Shown here piece after piece: positions 1 through 12,726 of a DNA stretch of 64,000 nt. A model generated the notes under the pieces. The model saw only the letters and a program-made list of their open reading frames with translations. It was not told where the DNA came from and made no database searches. Each line of letters starts with the position of its first letter. Position 1 is the first letter of the stretch. The stretch comes from Ostrinia nubilalis (Eukaryota; Arthropoda; Insecta; Lepidoptera; Crambidae), in NCBI RefSeq assembly GCF_963855985.1, contig NC_087093.1, forward strand, positions 14,337,001-14,401,000. Direction: 5' to 3'. The position numbers and the translations under genes were made by a program.

Positions 1-39
1 CAGTGGACGTCCTATGGCTGAGATGATGATGATGATGGT
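1..39 (+). mobile_element. RTE-type LINE 3' end (cut by window edge)
   Basis: CAGTGGACGTCCTATGGCTG followed by AGATGATGATGATGATGG is the terminal motif of the RTE family found many times in this window. Confidence 0.7.
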
Positions 40-1694
40 CACTTTCGTAATTTGTTTATCATTTTTTTCTAGTCAAAACGGGATTGTCTACTCACGGACA
101 TTGCCCGCGGGCGGCGTGACCGGAGGGAGCGGCGAGCGTTCGGCGAACGAACGAGCAATGTTCGGTTCGCGAGCGAACATCTAAGAAGACGATCCTGACG
201 CACTCTCTTCAACGACTTTGCACAAAACGGTCTCGATAACATTGTAAATTTATACCGAATAGACAATTATTTTAATACAGTCCACTCTTTTCATTTATAA
301 CTTCCACTACACTCACTATCGAAGTAACAGGGATTGTTTTCAACTCTGGTCCTCGACGCTGAACGATTGGATCGACAGTCGACAGCAGTTTGCAAACAGC
401 TTGACTGCCAATAAAAACCCAAATAGTGAAGGCGTAGGGGAAAGTTGAACTGTAATTTGAGTCAGTAAAGAATAAGAGTATTAATATGTCACATTCAGTA
501 ACTGTGAAGCTCTACAAGGTCAAAATTGTTTAAGAGAGTAGTTTAAAAATCATCGTAATAAAATAGTCATCATTTCAGCCAAAGGACTGCTGAACGGTCT
601 ACGTTCAGAAACTCAAGAATAAGCCTTCATATTTTACCAGGGAATTGTTTTTTTTTGATCCGCGAAAATATTGAATTTCTGCCTCCCTTGATAAAGTTTA
701 CCACGAGTATGTAGGGAACAGATAATGGTTTGCATTTTAGTTACTATTGTTACATGATTTAACCCCAGCGTTTTAGAATAAGCTTGAGTGAGTCTTACAG
801 TGAGAAATTATTAAATACCAAAATAAACAAATAAAATTAGCTGCACCGAAGTTCTGAGCTTCTGTAGCCAGCATATTCAAATGAAGTCTAATTATCTGAC
901 TATAACACAATCCGCGCCGCGAACGAACAAACTACTAAATTATACAGTAATCTGCGCTCAACCTGAAATTAAATTTCCCGGCGCCGACTCTATGTTAATT
1001 CACCCGATTATAAGATTAAGCTAAGTGTGAATTACGGTAAATAAGAAAAAACCGTGGCTCGTTACACCGCCTTGTTGTTCTGAGGTGATTACAGCCGATC
1101 CCTCTATTCTCAGACCGGCGGTTTTGCAATTTAGTTAGGACGGACATTGAGAAAAATTTGCGGGAACAACACCAACCATTGAACTCTCAACCTTACCCAA
1201 ACGATATACAGTCTATTGTAGCTACGCTTCGTTTTATAGTTTGACGCGTGCGCGTTCCGATTCGTAGCAGGAGACGGCACGATGCCGCAGTCACAAGTAT
1301 CATCGTACGGCAGAACCCGTGTTGTGCACAGAGGTCCCCGCCTCCCGCATGTCAAAATAAGTAATTAGTTCAAACCAACATTGGCCAAGTTGCCAAAACA
1401 TTTCCATGAAGGAGCAGTGTGTACGGAACTTTGTTTTGACTCAGGTTGCCAGTGGGGGACTAGTTTGTTTGGACTGAAGGAGTTTTCGTTGCGGTGTATA
1501 GGTACGTCTTAAGTTTAGATGTCACTTACGTGTTCTTTAGGATTGAGATGTTTCGTTTTGTCACTTATTTATTAATTAATACAATTTATTTAGTTTACAA
1601 TTAGAATTTAGAAGGCCAATATTTGACTTTTGAAGATTGTTGCTTACAAAATACAAAACTAAATCAAATAAAGCGCAAAAAACTTTCAAGAATA
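40..1694. other. No gene recognised
   Basis: AT-rich non-coding sequence apart from GC-rich patches at 100-200 (many GCGAACGAAC-type repeats) and near 1050-1350. Short frames there (for example 1131-1355 minus) show no family features. Confidence 0.5.
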
Positions 1695-1698
1695 TTAA

Positions 1699-2762
1699 CC
1701 CATTATAGACTGAGTTTTCTTAAAGTGTCAGATTTTTGTTTTTTTGAAATATGTTCATAATTATGGTCTACATAATGCTATACAAGCATTAAAAAAATGA
1801 TCCGACCTGGAATCTAGAAAAAAAACGCTGGTACCATATGGTACCGCTAGCCTCTTACCGTGTCAGTCGGCTAAAACATAACTTTATCATGGACTTTATA
1901 AAAATAGGGTAAATTATATATTTTATTATTATTATTATATGTATTAATATACAAGCAAATAATAGAAGTGATATTAAATGTAAAAAAAACTGTATATTGG
2001 GTAAGGAATATTAATTTTTATCTTTGAATATTCAAAAATTTGGAATGGAGCTTGGCTTTGCACGCTGCACTTAGCCCCACGTAACATTTCCTATACTCTA
2101 ATATTGTTCGAGAATTGCAATTATCTCGAGTTCGTTCTATAAATATCTGCTTCGTCTTGGGACCTTCATCGTCCTCCAAAACTGCCAATGTTTCGTGTAA
2201 GTTACATCTAAAATAAACAAAAACCCATGGTTTTGTAAAGTATAGGAAACTATTTTACTTTATCTTCCTGTATACCTTATATACCATTGAATATATCACA
2301 TACTTCCCAATAACTACAGTAAAAACTAAAAATAATAAAATAATGAAAAAGACACGGTAAGCGGCTAGCGGTACCGTACGGTACCAGTAATTTTGACATA
2401 CAATATTTCCAATTATTATTACCTATCGACGTAATTTTACACCATTTCATAATTAGAGCACTTATGGAGAATACAAGATTGTAACAAAATCAGTATTTCA
2501 CTATCACACAAAAAAAATATGATCACTTGCTTGAATGGCGCGTCAATTTTTAAGAGAAAATTTTAATGCGCTCACTTCAATCATTTATTACACACAACTG
2601 AAAAGAATAACTGTCAATTTTTATTCCTAGAAGCATAGACCATATCTATTGACTACGACTTGTATCAATCAGAGCACTGCATCTTTTCACCTGTTAATGT
2701 ATAGAGCCAAATTAAAACACACAAAAAAGTGGTACCATATGGGACCGCTAGTCTATAATGGG
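1699..2762. mobile_element. 1064-bp TTAA-flanked element with palindromic internal repeats
   Basis: The element is bounded by TTAA (1695-1698 and 2763-2766) and has a 13-bp perfect terminal inverted repeat CCCATTATAGACT, matching piggyBac conventions (TTAA target, CCC start). Internally about 38 bp at 1829-1865 is repeated inverted at 2351-2388; each contains two GGTACC hexamers around a 4-bp centre (GGTACCATATGGTACC). A third version lies next to the right end (2731-2750). There is no coding frame, so it is non-autonomous. Confidence 0.75.
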
Positions 2763-3142
2763 TTAAATTATTTTTGACCATTTTCTTCGTAGAGTTTTAA
2801 TGTTAAATCTCTAAATATTAGACTTTAATATCTTCATATTAGATGAGGATAAAATTTCAAAGAATCGCTTCAACTTTGTCTGTAATTAAAGACTTTAATA
2901 TCATTACTTTTAAATGAAAAAGGCTACGTTTATTAACTTTTTTGATAACGCTTTTTTACAATATCGCTGAATTTCATCGCACGATATTTAAAAAGAGGTG
3001 GAAAATTATGATAAGGGTTTTTTGTGTATCAATTTAAAATACCCGGAAGCATTTTTTTCCGGCTTTCCTTATTGCCAATATTTTTTTGAAACATGTTACT
3101 TTATCAACTTGTTGTTATAAAATTCTAAATAAATCTGTATTT

Positions 3143-3264
3143 TTAAGCTGAGTTGCACCACCCTTTGACCGTAACTATAATGATAACCGGTGATTTTTGT
3201 ATGGAGTTTGACAGTTTTATGACGTTTTTTACAGTCAAAGTAAGATGGTGCAACCCAGCCTTAA
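3143..3264. mobile_element. GGCTGAGTTGCACCA MITE copy
   Basis: It starts TTAAGCTGAGTTGCACCACC, has a core GATAACCGGTGATTTTTGTATGG, and ends GATGGTGCAACCCAGCCTTAA. The ends are inverted over about 18 bp. Confidence 0.8.
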
Positions 3265-3446
3265 AGTTTTACTTTACGAATGTACGGTCAATAGCTCGTT
3301 AAGTATAACCCTATAGCTTCCGCTATACCTATTGTATATCCTATATCTTTAGTAGGTGCCACTACCTTCTTTGCCTGACTAATATAGGTACAAATAATCA
3401 TACCAGGCAGTTATACAAAAACATTGTACGTAAATACAAACATAGA

Positions 3447-3512
3447 TCATCATCATCATCATCATTTCAGCCACAGGACGTCCACCGCAGAACATAGGCC
3501 TCCCCAATGACT
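3447..3512 (-). mobile_element. RTE-type LINE 3' fragment
   Basis: (CAT)n then TTTCAGCCACAGGACGTCC and AACATAGGCCTCCCC, the minus-strand form of the family 3' end. Confidence 0.7.
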
Positions 3513-3841
3513 CATAAATAGATACATAACACCACACAAAACAGGACAATATGGACAAAAGAGAAGGCCCAGTTAAGGTGGTCTTATCACTATGAAGCGA
3601 TCTCTTACAGACAACTTTTGTTAAAAACCTGAAAAAGGTAAGGCAGTAATAGGGAATACTCTCCAACCTTTTAATGGTGCCCAGAAGACTGGTCTAACCT
3701 CTGATTTAATCGAATGGCCACTTATACCCTTACTTTGGCTATGTAAGCTGGTTTTGGACACTATACGGACTAGTAAGGGTTTTAAGCCTACTCCAGGGCA
3801 ATTTTCAGTCCAAAATTTTTAAAAAAATAATGCAAAGCAAT

Positions 3842-3940
3842 TAGTGCCTGAGGTATGGAAGCGGCATGGGAGGGTGTTTGTATTTATATGCTTTGTCATG
3901 TCATAAAAATGACAATGACAATCCTATAACTCAGGCACGG
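3842..3940. mobile_element. Short inverted-repeat element with GTGCCTGAG ends
   Basis: GTGCCTGAG at the left and CTCAGGCAC at the right enclose about 80 bp, including ATATGCTTTGTCATGTCATA. A similar internal motif recurs at 17450-17472 without the termini. Confidence 0.4.
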
Positions 3941-4393
3941 CGCTAGATCTATTAGCAACGACTAATTTTATTTTATTGAAACCATAATTATACTAAATGT
4001 TTTATCCCTAGCATGTCTGGGAGAGGTCGCTTTTTACCGATAAAACCGCCTAATTTATCCGTTTTATTTTGTTATATTCATCTTTCCTTTTCTTTTGTTT
4101 TGTGTAGTGTACAATTAAATAAAGTGTACCTATATCCTTTTATCACTACCATACACTTTTATTTACTTCCTTTTTATTAACAAATAGGTACTAAAGCAGA
4201 ATTCGTTATTTATTCACGGTCAATCTTGTAACAGAAGGGCGGCCTATCTAGGATACACGGCATCATTAATCTTGCTGGACTATTTTTCACTTCACTTCAA
4301 TTTGTTAGATAAGCGAAAATAAAGTTTGGATACTACAAGACATTTTCTGTTATGTGTCGTCGGACAAGCTATTTTTCTTGATTTACTATAAAC

Positions 4394-4917
4394 TATACTC
4401 AACATCAAATAAACCGCACCTTCCGCGACGCGAACTTTAACGATTTTCTTTTGACACAATCATGGTGCCCCAACAATATTAGTGTTATTTGAAAGCCCAA
4501 TAAATATCCTTAAAGAAAAACACATTTAATTTCTTAATAAATGATTAACATATACCATAAATGTGACTTGAAAAAAGACCTCACTTTGGGCTCACCTCTG
4601 GGATCAATTAGACCAAATTTTATGGTTATAAAACCAAATAATGATCACACGTGTCCTCTTTAACAGAAGGATAGCGATTAATCCCAACTTAACAGTTTTA
4701 TAGCCATAAAAGTTGGCTCTAGCGTAACTACCTATTTTTTGAAGAAGTGACTCTGGATCCTTCTAAAGACACATTTTTGGGGTAAAAACCTTTCCTTTAA
4801 TGAAATGAAGGTTAGAACTAGGCTTTCAAATGGTGCCAATATTGGTGGGAAGTGGGGAAGCATACGTTTGAAAATGCTTGTCGCGGGAGGTGCGATTTAT
4901 TTGATGTCGAGTGTATA
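4394..4917. mobile_element. About 520-bp element with TATAC(AC)TCRACATCAAATAAA termini
   Basis: The left end CTCAACATCAAATAAACCGC..CGCGAC pairs with the complement of CTCGACATCAAATAAATCGC..CGCGAC on the right. Inner blocks (ATTTGAAAGCC with GGCTTTCAAAT) are also inverted. TA flanks suggest a TA target. Confidence 0.6.
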
Positions 4918-6801
4918 TTGTGTCACATTATTAACAGATAAGCTCTTGTAGCTTAAATTGAGGCGTTTAAAGGATACTTGCAAAATGTATGACTTTTAAC
5001 ATCCGTTGATAACAATTAGCTTTGAATAAAAACTATGAAACAATCTAGATCTACAATAGAAAGACATAACGCGACGTTTATTAATGAGTTACATTTATGT
5101 ACTGACGGCTTGACGTTTCAGCTGCTATGCTGCAGACCCGTGTCTTTCTAATTTAGTTGAAATGGAACGCGAAAGTTTAAAATCTAGATCTAATTTCTTA
5201 TCAAAAGGTGTGTTTTTTATTATCCGGAGTGAAGCAGGGAAATGAAAACTAGTAATAAGTTTTATGAGTTTTTATGACGGTTTCATGGACCGACTTGTTT
5301 CTCAAGACATTTGCAAAACCAGTGTGAGCATTTGTTTATTCAAACATTTCTCCTCTCCTCTTTGATGGAAACCGGATATAAAGGTATTTTTACATTGCGG
5401 GGAGTACGACATTCGTACGACAAAGACCGGTGCATATCCGAGCCTGAGGCTGTCGTACACAAATATCACAGGCATTGCAAAGCCACAAGCTATTTGAATA
5501 ACCTTTACCAAGACGTAGGGGAGACCGAGTAGAGTTGTAACATAGCGACGATGAAGTGTCAATAAATAATAACTGACATTTTGGCGATTTATTTTATTGA
5601 TTCATGCTCAAAATGGGATTATGCACTTGCAATGTTTCATCAAAACATTGAATACCATAACCTACGGAACCCGCTTATAATACATTAAAAAACAATTGAT
5701 CAAAATTATTAGAATTACGAAATGAAACCTTCTGTAAAATTGACTTTTTGTAGATATTATTTATTGATACTTCTGTACTTCACCGTCGATAGGTGAGTTG
5801 TGACAACGCCGATCTCTACACCTATGATAGTTGATAAGGTGATAATGTCACGCAAAATGTAGAGTCTTAGCGACTGCGCACACTAGGTGCTTGTCATCGC
5901 GATAGAGGCAGTCATCGCGACAGTTAAAATATGAAATTGACAAGAATAGGCTTCTAGTCGCCACGACTGTCACCGAGTGTGCGCCTACACTAAAGAGCAA
6001 CGAATTTGCGAAGATGATAGCTCGATAAATTCAGAGTTGTTGAGTTTGTTACAACTGTCCTCGGTCTTCCCTACGTGGCATCTAGAATATATTGGTATAT
6101 AATTTAATAAATAGATGATCCAGACGGCTAGACTGCTTTTACATAATTCAACTTGACATAAATCTTCTTTGATAGAATACGAGTACATTAATGTTATTAC
6201 TATTCAGTAAGTTTCAGTCGGTTTTATTGAAAGCAAAAGTAAATGATTAAATAGGCCTAATAGTAAAAAGATAGACGAAATAAATGCCCTTAAATAGGTA
6301 ACCTTTTTAGCTTTTAAGATTATTTATATAGGTATTTAGCTCAGATGTCGTCTTCAATGTCAAGAAAGCTAACCTCAAATCCTTTCCAAATATAAAGACG
6401 AAATATGAGCCAATGCAGACAAATACACTGTCCGAATTTATTTAGTACAGTTTACCAAACTATTTTTGTTGCAAACTTGTCTCTATCACAAGAGTATAAG
6501 AGCCAATGTTAGCTTGACCTGCTGTCGTACCTAGGTACTAAATTCGGGATATCCATTAGCTCGGTCGGTGATTCAGCAGGTCGAATAAAGGTCATACCGT
6601 TTACGATCTGTCCCAGTGTCACTTTAATATGACAGATTGCGCGCCTCGTCTCGGTGCTAAGATTTTATTGACTGTAAACAGAAGGCAGAGTTCACATATA
6701 AAGATTCCGGCGATTTTCCAACTTCTTTACATACAATTATAAAGCCTAGAAACCGAGTACTAAGTGCAAAAAAGTAGGCAAATCAAACTAAATCACAACT
6801 A
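4918..6801. other. No gene recognised
   Basis: Apart from the small foldback at 5870-5990 the stretch is AT-rich non-coding. Two opposing short frames at 5302-5562 overlap each other and lack any recognisable domain. Confidence 0.5.
5870..5990. mobile_element. Short foldback MITE with GCGCACACT ends
   Basis: GCGCACACTAGGTGCTTGTC at the left matches the complement of GCGCACACTCGGTGACAGTC at the right with scattered changes. Boundaries are approximate. Confidence 0.45.
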
Positions 6802-6946
6802 ACGCCCGTTTTCACAAACATTACTATGAGGTCTTACAGTGCGCGTGGACCACAGGGTAACAGACGAACCAATCACAGAGCTTTATTCAACGCTGTGCGT
6901 TCGATTTGCTGCTTCACTTAAGCAAGCATCGTTTGTGAATACGGAT
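6802..6946. mobile_element. CCCGTATTCACAAAC MITE, copy 1
   Basis: About 145 bp with ends CGCCCGTTTTCACAAACATT and AGCATCGTTTGTGAATACGG inverted. The interior contains CTTCACTTAAGCAAGCATC and GTGCGCGTGGACC, shared with copies at 31259 and 32075. Confidence 0.75.
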
Positions 6947-7465
6947 GTGAATTGGTATTTCCATACGTTCTGACTATTGACAGAGTAAAACACTAGTGAA
7001 AACGTAAGTATGTAAGATGACATCGGATAGCCTGCTTTTAAACGAAGCGCTCGTATGAAGACGTTATCTAGGCGTTGTTAATATTAATCTTAGGTTAATT
7101 AGACAGATATTTCATTTAGAATTTTAGCGCTAGACAGGTTTGAAATTTAAATTGACGCTTAAACCTTGAGCTCAAGTACCTATAGATATAAGTCAGCGAT
7201 TACTTGAATTAAATATTCAGAACAATCAGAAGTTTGATCTACTCTTGAATTTCAATAGACTTTAATCTTTGTTTATTACCTTTCTTAGGCTAAACACTTG
7301 AGATTACTTCTAATAATACTAGTAAGAGCCTCAATAAGTAAGTATATTTACATCATTATTTTGTTCTTCGAAGACAATGAAGATAATTTATTTTGTTCAA
7401 AACACAACCTTTAAGTGGACACTTGATCATAATGTATACTTTAGTCCATGGTCCTTTATGAATTC

Positions 7466-7695
7466 ACTAGCTTTCCGTCCGCGGCTTCGCCCGCGTGGAA
7501 ATTTGTTTCTCACAGAAAAACTTTATCGCGCGCGTCCCTGTTTCAAAAACCGGGTTAAAAACTATTCTATGTCTTTTCCCGGGACTCGAACTATCTCTGT
7601 GCCAAATTTCATCAAAATCGGTTCTGTTGTTTAGGCGTGAAAGCAAGACAGAAAGACAGACAGAGTTGCTTTCGCATTGATAATATTAGTATAGA
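7466..7695 (-). mobile_element. Lep1-type Helitron, non-autonomous
   Basis: Read on the minus strand it starts TCTATACTAATATTATCAATG and ends in the hairpin CGCGGGCGAAGCCGCGGACGG followed by AAAGCTAGT, the Helitron CTRRT terminus. The internal core GATTTTGATGAAATTTGGC is shared with the copies at 11306 and 57087. Confidence 0.8.
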
Positions 7696-8091
7696 TATCG
7701 TTCATGACAGCTTTTATGGTGTTGTAGTCATGTGCAGTCATAATAAAACCATGACACAGTGAGACTAAACTTGTATCATGATTATATGTAATCTGTGTAT
7801 TCTGTTAGCTTTTATAATGTTTGAATTATAAATAAAAAAATTATCAGCCTCAGATACTGACGCAGTATTACTAAACTGTGTATTGTAACACATTGTTCTA
7901 TTTTTGGATTTTATTCCACTATCAACTGCTGTAGCTGACGCAAACGTACATACTTGATTCGAGAATAAACGAATAAACCAACGCAAGCGCAAGCATGACA
8001 ATAGGAAGGTCATGTGTCGTAGTAAATATCCGCTTACTACAAACTTACTTACTACCGAATATAAAACAAAATTTCATTGGTTTCATTTAAG

Positions 8092-8251
8092 CTTCAACCA
8101 CACCAACGCGTGCAGATCACCATCGCCGGCGCGATCAAAGGCCAATGACAGGTCGCGCGACCCATGACAGTTCACGCGACCTGTCATTTCCCTTTGATCG
8201 CGCCGTGATCGCGCCGGCGGTGGCGATCTGCACGCGTTGGTGTGGTTGAAG
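8092..8251. mobile_element. 160-bp foldback MITE
   Basis: Arms of about 75 bp start CTTCAACCACACCAACGCG and contain GCCGGCGCGATC; the right arm is the complement with a few changes. The interior is GC-rich (GACAGGTCGCGCGACC) compared with the AT-rich surroundings. Confidence 0.75.
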
Positions 8252-8545
8252 AATTAGTTGGTAATATTGGTTATAGTTATTCCAAAACTTTAAAATTCCT
8301 TAGCATTTAGAGTTGCGACTTAAACTAAATTTTAAATAACTTGAAAAAATCGTTCGAATTTTCAAGAGTAGGTATGCTACTTGTTTTACACACTTTTACT
8401 TTATTGAAAGTCAACCTTATTAGAATATCCCTTAAGTCGCTAAAACATAGCTGTTCCTTAATTACACAAAGTACTCCAAATCCTGTAAAACATCTACCTC
8501 AGAACATCTTCAAACCACGAAGCTAAGTAGATACTAGATACTCTA

Positions 8546-8838
8546 AGGCCCAGAACAGACGGTGAAACGCAACTGCAACGAAACTGCAACTGCTAGTTAC
8601 TTTTGAGTTCTATTCTGGGCCTAAGGCCTAAGGCCCAGAACAGACGGTGAAACGCAACTGCTACGAAACTGCAACTTTCTGATGATTCTGATGAATGAAA
8701 CTGAAACTGAAAGTTTCAAACTGGTCGCGTCATGTGTGGTCTCTCAACGGACGTTATGTCAGAAACTTAGATGCAACTCAAAAGTAACTAGCAGTTGCAG
8801 TTTCGTTGCAGTTGCATTTCACCGTCTGTTCTGGGCCT
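8546..8838. mobile_element. MITE with AGGCCCAGAACAGACGG termini, with an adjoining partial copy
   Basis: The segment 8634-8838 has long inverted ends (AGGCCCAGAACAGACGGTG at left, CACCGTCTGTTCTGGGCCT at right, extending through GCAACTGC.ACGAAACTGCAACT). A shorter copy, 8546-8622, with the same ends but a small interior lies directly to the left, separated by CTAAGG repeats. Confidence 0.75.
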
Positions 8839-9559
8839 AAGACAAACGTCTTGACTCGACCAGTAACCCTTTGAGTTAAACTCAGTTTGGAGTGGATCCA
8901 ACACAAACATTCTCTTCCTTTACCATTCAAATGAGTCGCTACAAATACTTAAATCTTAGTTAAAGTTAATGTATTCGCAAACGATTTTACTGTTTGCTCT
9001 TTGGATTTTAAATGATGATCGATCTTGTAATCATAGTAAATAAAGATAGAGAAAGTATTACTTAAGAATTAATACATTGAATTTGATTTAAAATATTTTC
9101 TGTTATTCATTTTGATTCAAAAGCATAGGTTTATCAAAATAAAAAATATGAAAGAAAGAAATAAATAAAGTATTCATTTGGTACTAAAAATAGAATGATA
9201 CAATATGACCATTCCTTAATTTTATTCTCATAAGTCTGCAAAACAAAAACTATATTTTTTGTAATAAAACTTTAAGCAACTTTAACAGCCTACGTTCGTA
9301 AATTTAATTGGATTTTTGTAAAGTTACTTTTTGTTAACTTTAGCAGTTTACCTTTGTTCCTAAGTTTCCAGCTTCGTTACTAACTCTTAAAAGCTGGTGG
9401 CAGAAAAGAAATAAGGCCTGGAAGAATATTTTCAAGTTGTATAAGGTACACGAATTTGGAATAGATACCGATCTTGCACATTAATGCACATACACAAAAG
9501 CTTCATAAAAGCACTTGTTCACGATTAGTTTTTTGCCATAAAACATTACTTTATTATTA

Positions 9560-9747
9560 ACTAGCTTTTTCCCGTGGCTTCACCTGCGTGAAATTTAGTT
9601 TGTCACAGATCGTCATAAATTATAGTCTATATGTTATTCTGGGTTATAAACAATTATACTGTAAAGTTTCATCAAAATCCGTTCAGTAGTTTTTGCGTGA
9701 AAGAGTAACAAACATCCAGACATCTACACAAACTTTCGCATTTAAAC
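9560..9747 (-). mobile_element. Lep1-type Helitron, diverged
   Basis: Minus strand: begins near TTTAAATGCGAAAGTTTGTG, has the core CTGAACGGATTTTGATGAAAC and ends CCACGGGAAAAAGCTAGTT. The hairpin is degraded. Confidence 0.6.
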
Positions 9748-10389
9748 AAATACAAGTAAGATACTTTATCATAACGGTAGGCTATTATTCATATTTTAGT
9801 TTTTACATCAACAAAAATTTTAATATAATATTCATACTCAAGTTGTTGCAATGCCACGCCTTTCTGATTCAAACGAATTGTCACTGTTTCTTCCATTAAC
9901 AAAATTAAATTCCTTGCTAAATATCAAACTCATTTGGCGCGGCACAATTAGTCATTCTGTCTTCGTTAATAAACTTTACCTCGTGTTTAATTAATTGCTA
10001 TTTAATTAAAACTGCGGTTTCGATCGCTTCTCAACTCGGTGGCATAATTAAGGGCATATTAGGTTTGAGTTAAGTGAACATTTAGAGGAATGCCACAATT
10101 GAATTGTTTTACGAAATTCAAATTACAAATTATTGTCTAATTTAAACGATAAATATTTTGTTATTAAACAAAAAATATCGATATACTTAATCTTTAACTG
10201 TATTTCCTCTCAAAGGATGTCTAGAAGAGATCGCATTCTAGCGATAAGACCCGCTAAATTGTGCCTTTTCGGTGTCTGTTTTAATACTATATTGGTTATC
10301 GTGAACAGCTCAACATCTGAAAAATATTGCTAGTTTTTATTTACGAAGTTTTTTACAATTACGCATAAGATGCCTATGTTCAAAGAAAT

Positions 10390-10500
10390 AAAATAGATTG
10401 TAATGGTGACAGATTTTTCAAATAGGTCCAGTAGTCTCGTAGATTATTCAATACAAACATACAAAATTACAAATCTTTTGTTTATAATATTAGTGTAAGT
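10390..10500 (-). mobile_element. Helitron-like fragment, third variant
   Basis: It shares TTTTTCAAATAGGTCCAGTAG and ATTCAATACAAACATAC with the copy at 32870-32930, and ends at TATAATATTAGTGTAA, the Helitron start sequence in reverse. Confidence 0.45.
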
Positions 10501-11040
10501 ACATGCCTACATGCTTTTGATGCACTCAATTTTATCGACACGCAAACTATCGACACATGGAAACCACTAGCTAATACGCTTTCACTCGACAAAAACGTCG
10601 TTTCATCCTCACTGTCGCATCAATCAAACAAATCTCAAGTATAAATTGATGAGGTTTCTGGGTTATCTGGAGTGTGAGCTACTGAGTACCATCGACCTTT
10701 CAGAGGGTTTGAGGGGCTAACGTTTTTCGCCAAGATTAGTTTTGAACTTGGTAATGAGATTTCTTGGATTGAAACGTTCCTTACACTATTTAGATTTAGG
10801 GACTTAATGATTTTCGGTTGGCAAAAGGTTTAGGCGAGATAGTATTTTTAATGGGACTTGTCTTATTTCTTCGTTATTTAGATCGGCTATCTTAAACTTA
10901 TTTTTTTTTTCATTGGCAGTTTATTAATTAAATGTCGAAATATAAGTTAGGTACACACTTGGTAAATAACGTCTGTAAAATTAAATGTTCGGTTGGACTT
11001 GAAAAATATTTAATAAAATAAATACATAATCTTATACGAG

Positions 11041-11235
11041 TATCTTTAAAAGCGCAAGGTCACTGATTGACTCACTCACTCACTCATAACGAAATCTCAG
11101 AAACTTTAACACCTACAAACTTGAAATTTCCTTAGGAAGTAGGTTCCTTATAGGGTGTAGACATCCGCTAAGAACCGATTTTACGAAACTCCATCCTAAG
11201 GGGGTAAAACGGGATCCACGCGTAGGGCCGCTAGT
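11041..11235 (+). mobile_element. Helitron-like element, second subfamily
   Basis: It contains GCGCAAGGTCACTGATTGAC, an (ACTC)n tract and TTTTACGAAACTCCATCC, and ends CGCGTAGGGCCGCTAGT. The copies at 58773 (reverse) and 62020 share the ACTGA tract, the TTTTACGAAACTC core and the GCCGCTAG end. Confidence 0.6.
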
Positions 11236-11305
11236 ATTAACATAAATGTAAACAAACCTACTCTTTCGTGCGTAGATTTGAGCTCAAATCTCTTACTTAT
11301 AACGG

Positions 11306-11521
11306 ACTAGCTTTCCGCCCGCAGCTTCGCCCACGTGGAATTTTGTCTGTCACAGAAAAACTTTATCGCGCGCGTCCCTGTTTCTATCCTATGTCCTTTC
11401 CCGGGACTTAAACTATCTCTATGCCAAATTTCATCAAAATCGGTTCAGTGGTTTTGGCGTGAAAGAGAGACAGACAGACAGACAGACAGAGTTATTTTCG
11501 CATTTATAATATTAGTATAGA
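11306..11521 (-). mobile_element. Lep1-type Helitron, non-autonomous
   Basis: The minus strand runs TCTATACTAATATTATAAATG to GGGCGAAGCTGCGGGCGGAAAGCTAGT. It has a (GTCT)n tract after the start and a small internal deletion relative to the copy at 57087. Confidence 0.8.
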
Positions 11522-11984
11522 CTAAGTTTTTAATAAGCCCCTTAAGCCATAGAAGACCATCATCTAAAAAAGGCTTTCTTAAAAAACGGATTTAAACATT
11601 TTTGGTAATAAATATCTACAGAATATCCTAAATGCTCTACATTTTGTATAGCAAGAAGATTATTTTGCCTACATTTCCCCGGAATCATGACTTTTGCATT
11701 GATAATGCTACGTACGTACCTGCATACTAGAACGCGAAACGATTCCCCAGTCTGCAAGAGAGATTGCTAGCTTAGAAAACTTGACCTAGCATTTATTTTC
11801 CTGTGTCAGCCCTAACGAATGGTCTAGATTTTTCTTTCAGATGCAAATCTCGAATTTACATTTGTTTAGAATAGTTTATTTCTAGGTTTATAGGATTTAT
11901 GTTACCTTTATAGTCGATTTGGGAAAAGGTCAAAAGAGCAAATTTGTAAATTTGGTTCAAAACATAAAGTTAATATTCCTAGCA

Positions 11985-12255
11985 GAATAGAGCAACGAAG
12001 AACTGAGCGAGCGAGATGTCACTAGCAGCACTGTGTGATAAAAAGAGACGCGTGATGCCGCCGCCGTCACGTCAAACAGAACCGTTTTTTGAAACTATTT
12101 GACAGTTCAGAAGCACTTAGTGACTGAGTTTCTTGCGCTGCTTCTTCTCAGCACTGGCCCATTTATTGTCCCGAAGCAGTGGTAGGGTTAATATTGGGAC
12201 GTGTAAAAGCGCTTTTTTAAAGTCTATTTGCAAAAATAAATGAATTTTATGAATT
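11985..12255 (+). mobile_element. Retroelement-like fragment with (GAATTTTAT)n tail
   Basis: It contains GACTGAGTTTCTTGCGCTGC, CTTCTTCTCAGCACTGG and a closing AAATGAATTTTATGAATTTTA repeat. The CTTCTTCTCAGCAC motif is shared with the LINE end at 42059-42249. Probably a LINE or SINE 3' end; boundaries are approximate. Confidence 0.4.
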
Positions 12256-12726
12256 TTATTTTTATGGCACGCTGAAAATTTGAAATTTGAGATATTTTCA
12301 GATTTTACGTGAGTGAAATCGTGGATATTTATGAGAAATAGTGCTTCAAAAACGTGGTGACTGGTTCAGTGATTGATTTATTGTACAAAATAGTGAAATA
12401 ATCCTGACACTGACACACAATATGATATCCAGTGTCATCCAAAATCGGTTTCGTTTGACAGCTCGTGGTTATTGCTCTATTCCGAAGGAATATTAACTTT
12501 AATGGTTAAACCCACATTGTAAGTAACAATGGACCGGTGATTCCAATAGAAGCACTTGTATCGTTTTGTAACCTTAGGCAAAGTTATGATTGACGGCTAT
12601 TGACAAGTGGTAATAAGTTTTGTTATGGCAACAGTTCAACCTCAATTGTTAGTTATTAGACACGTGTGTTGAGTAGCCATATTTAATTATGATAACAACA
12701 TTAATTTATAAATGATTTATTTGGCT

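Larger units (their letters stand above)
8839..11040. other. No gene recognised
   Basis: AT-rich sequence with the Helitron pieces at 9560 and 10390. A low-complexity poly-T occurs near 10898. Nothing else is recognisable. Confidence 0.5.

Noticed and set aside
5302..5562. Opposing 73- and 86-codon frames
   Set aside because: They overlap antisense to each other, have no recognised motif, and no splice-site context supports either.
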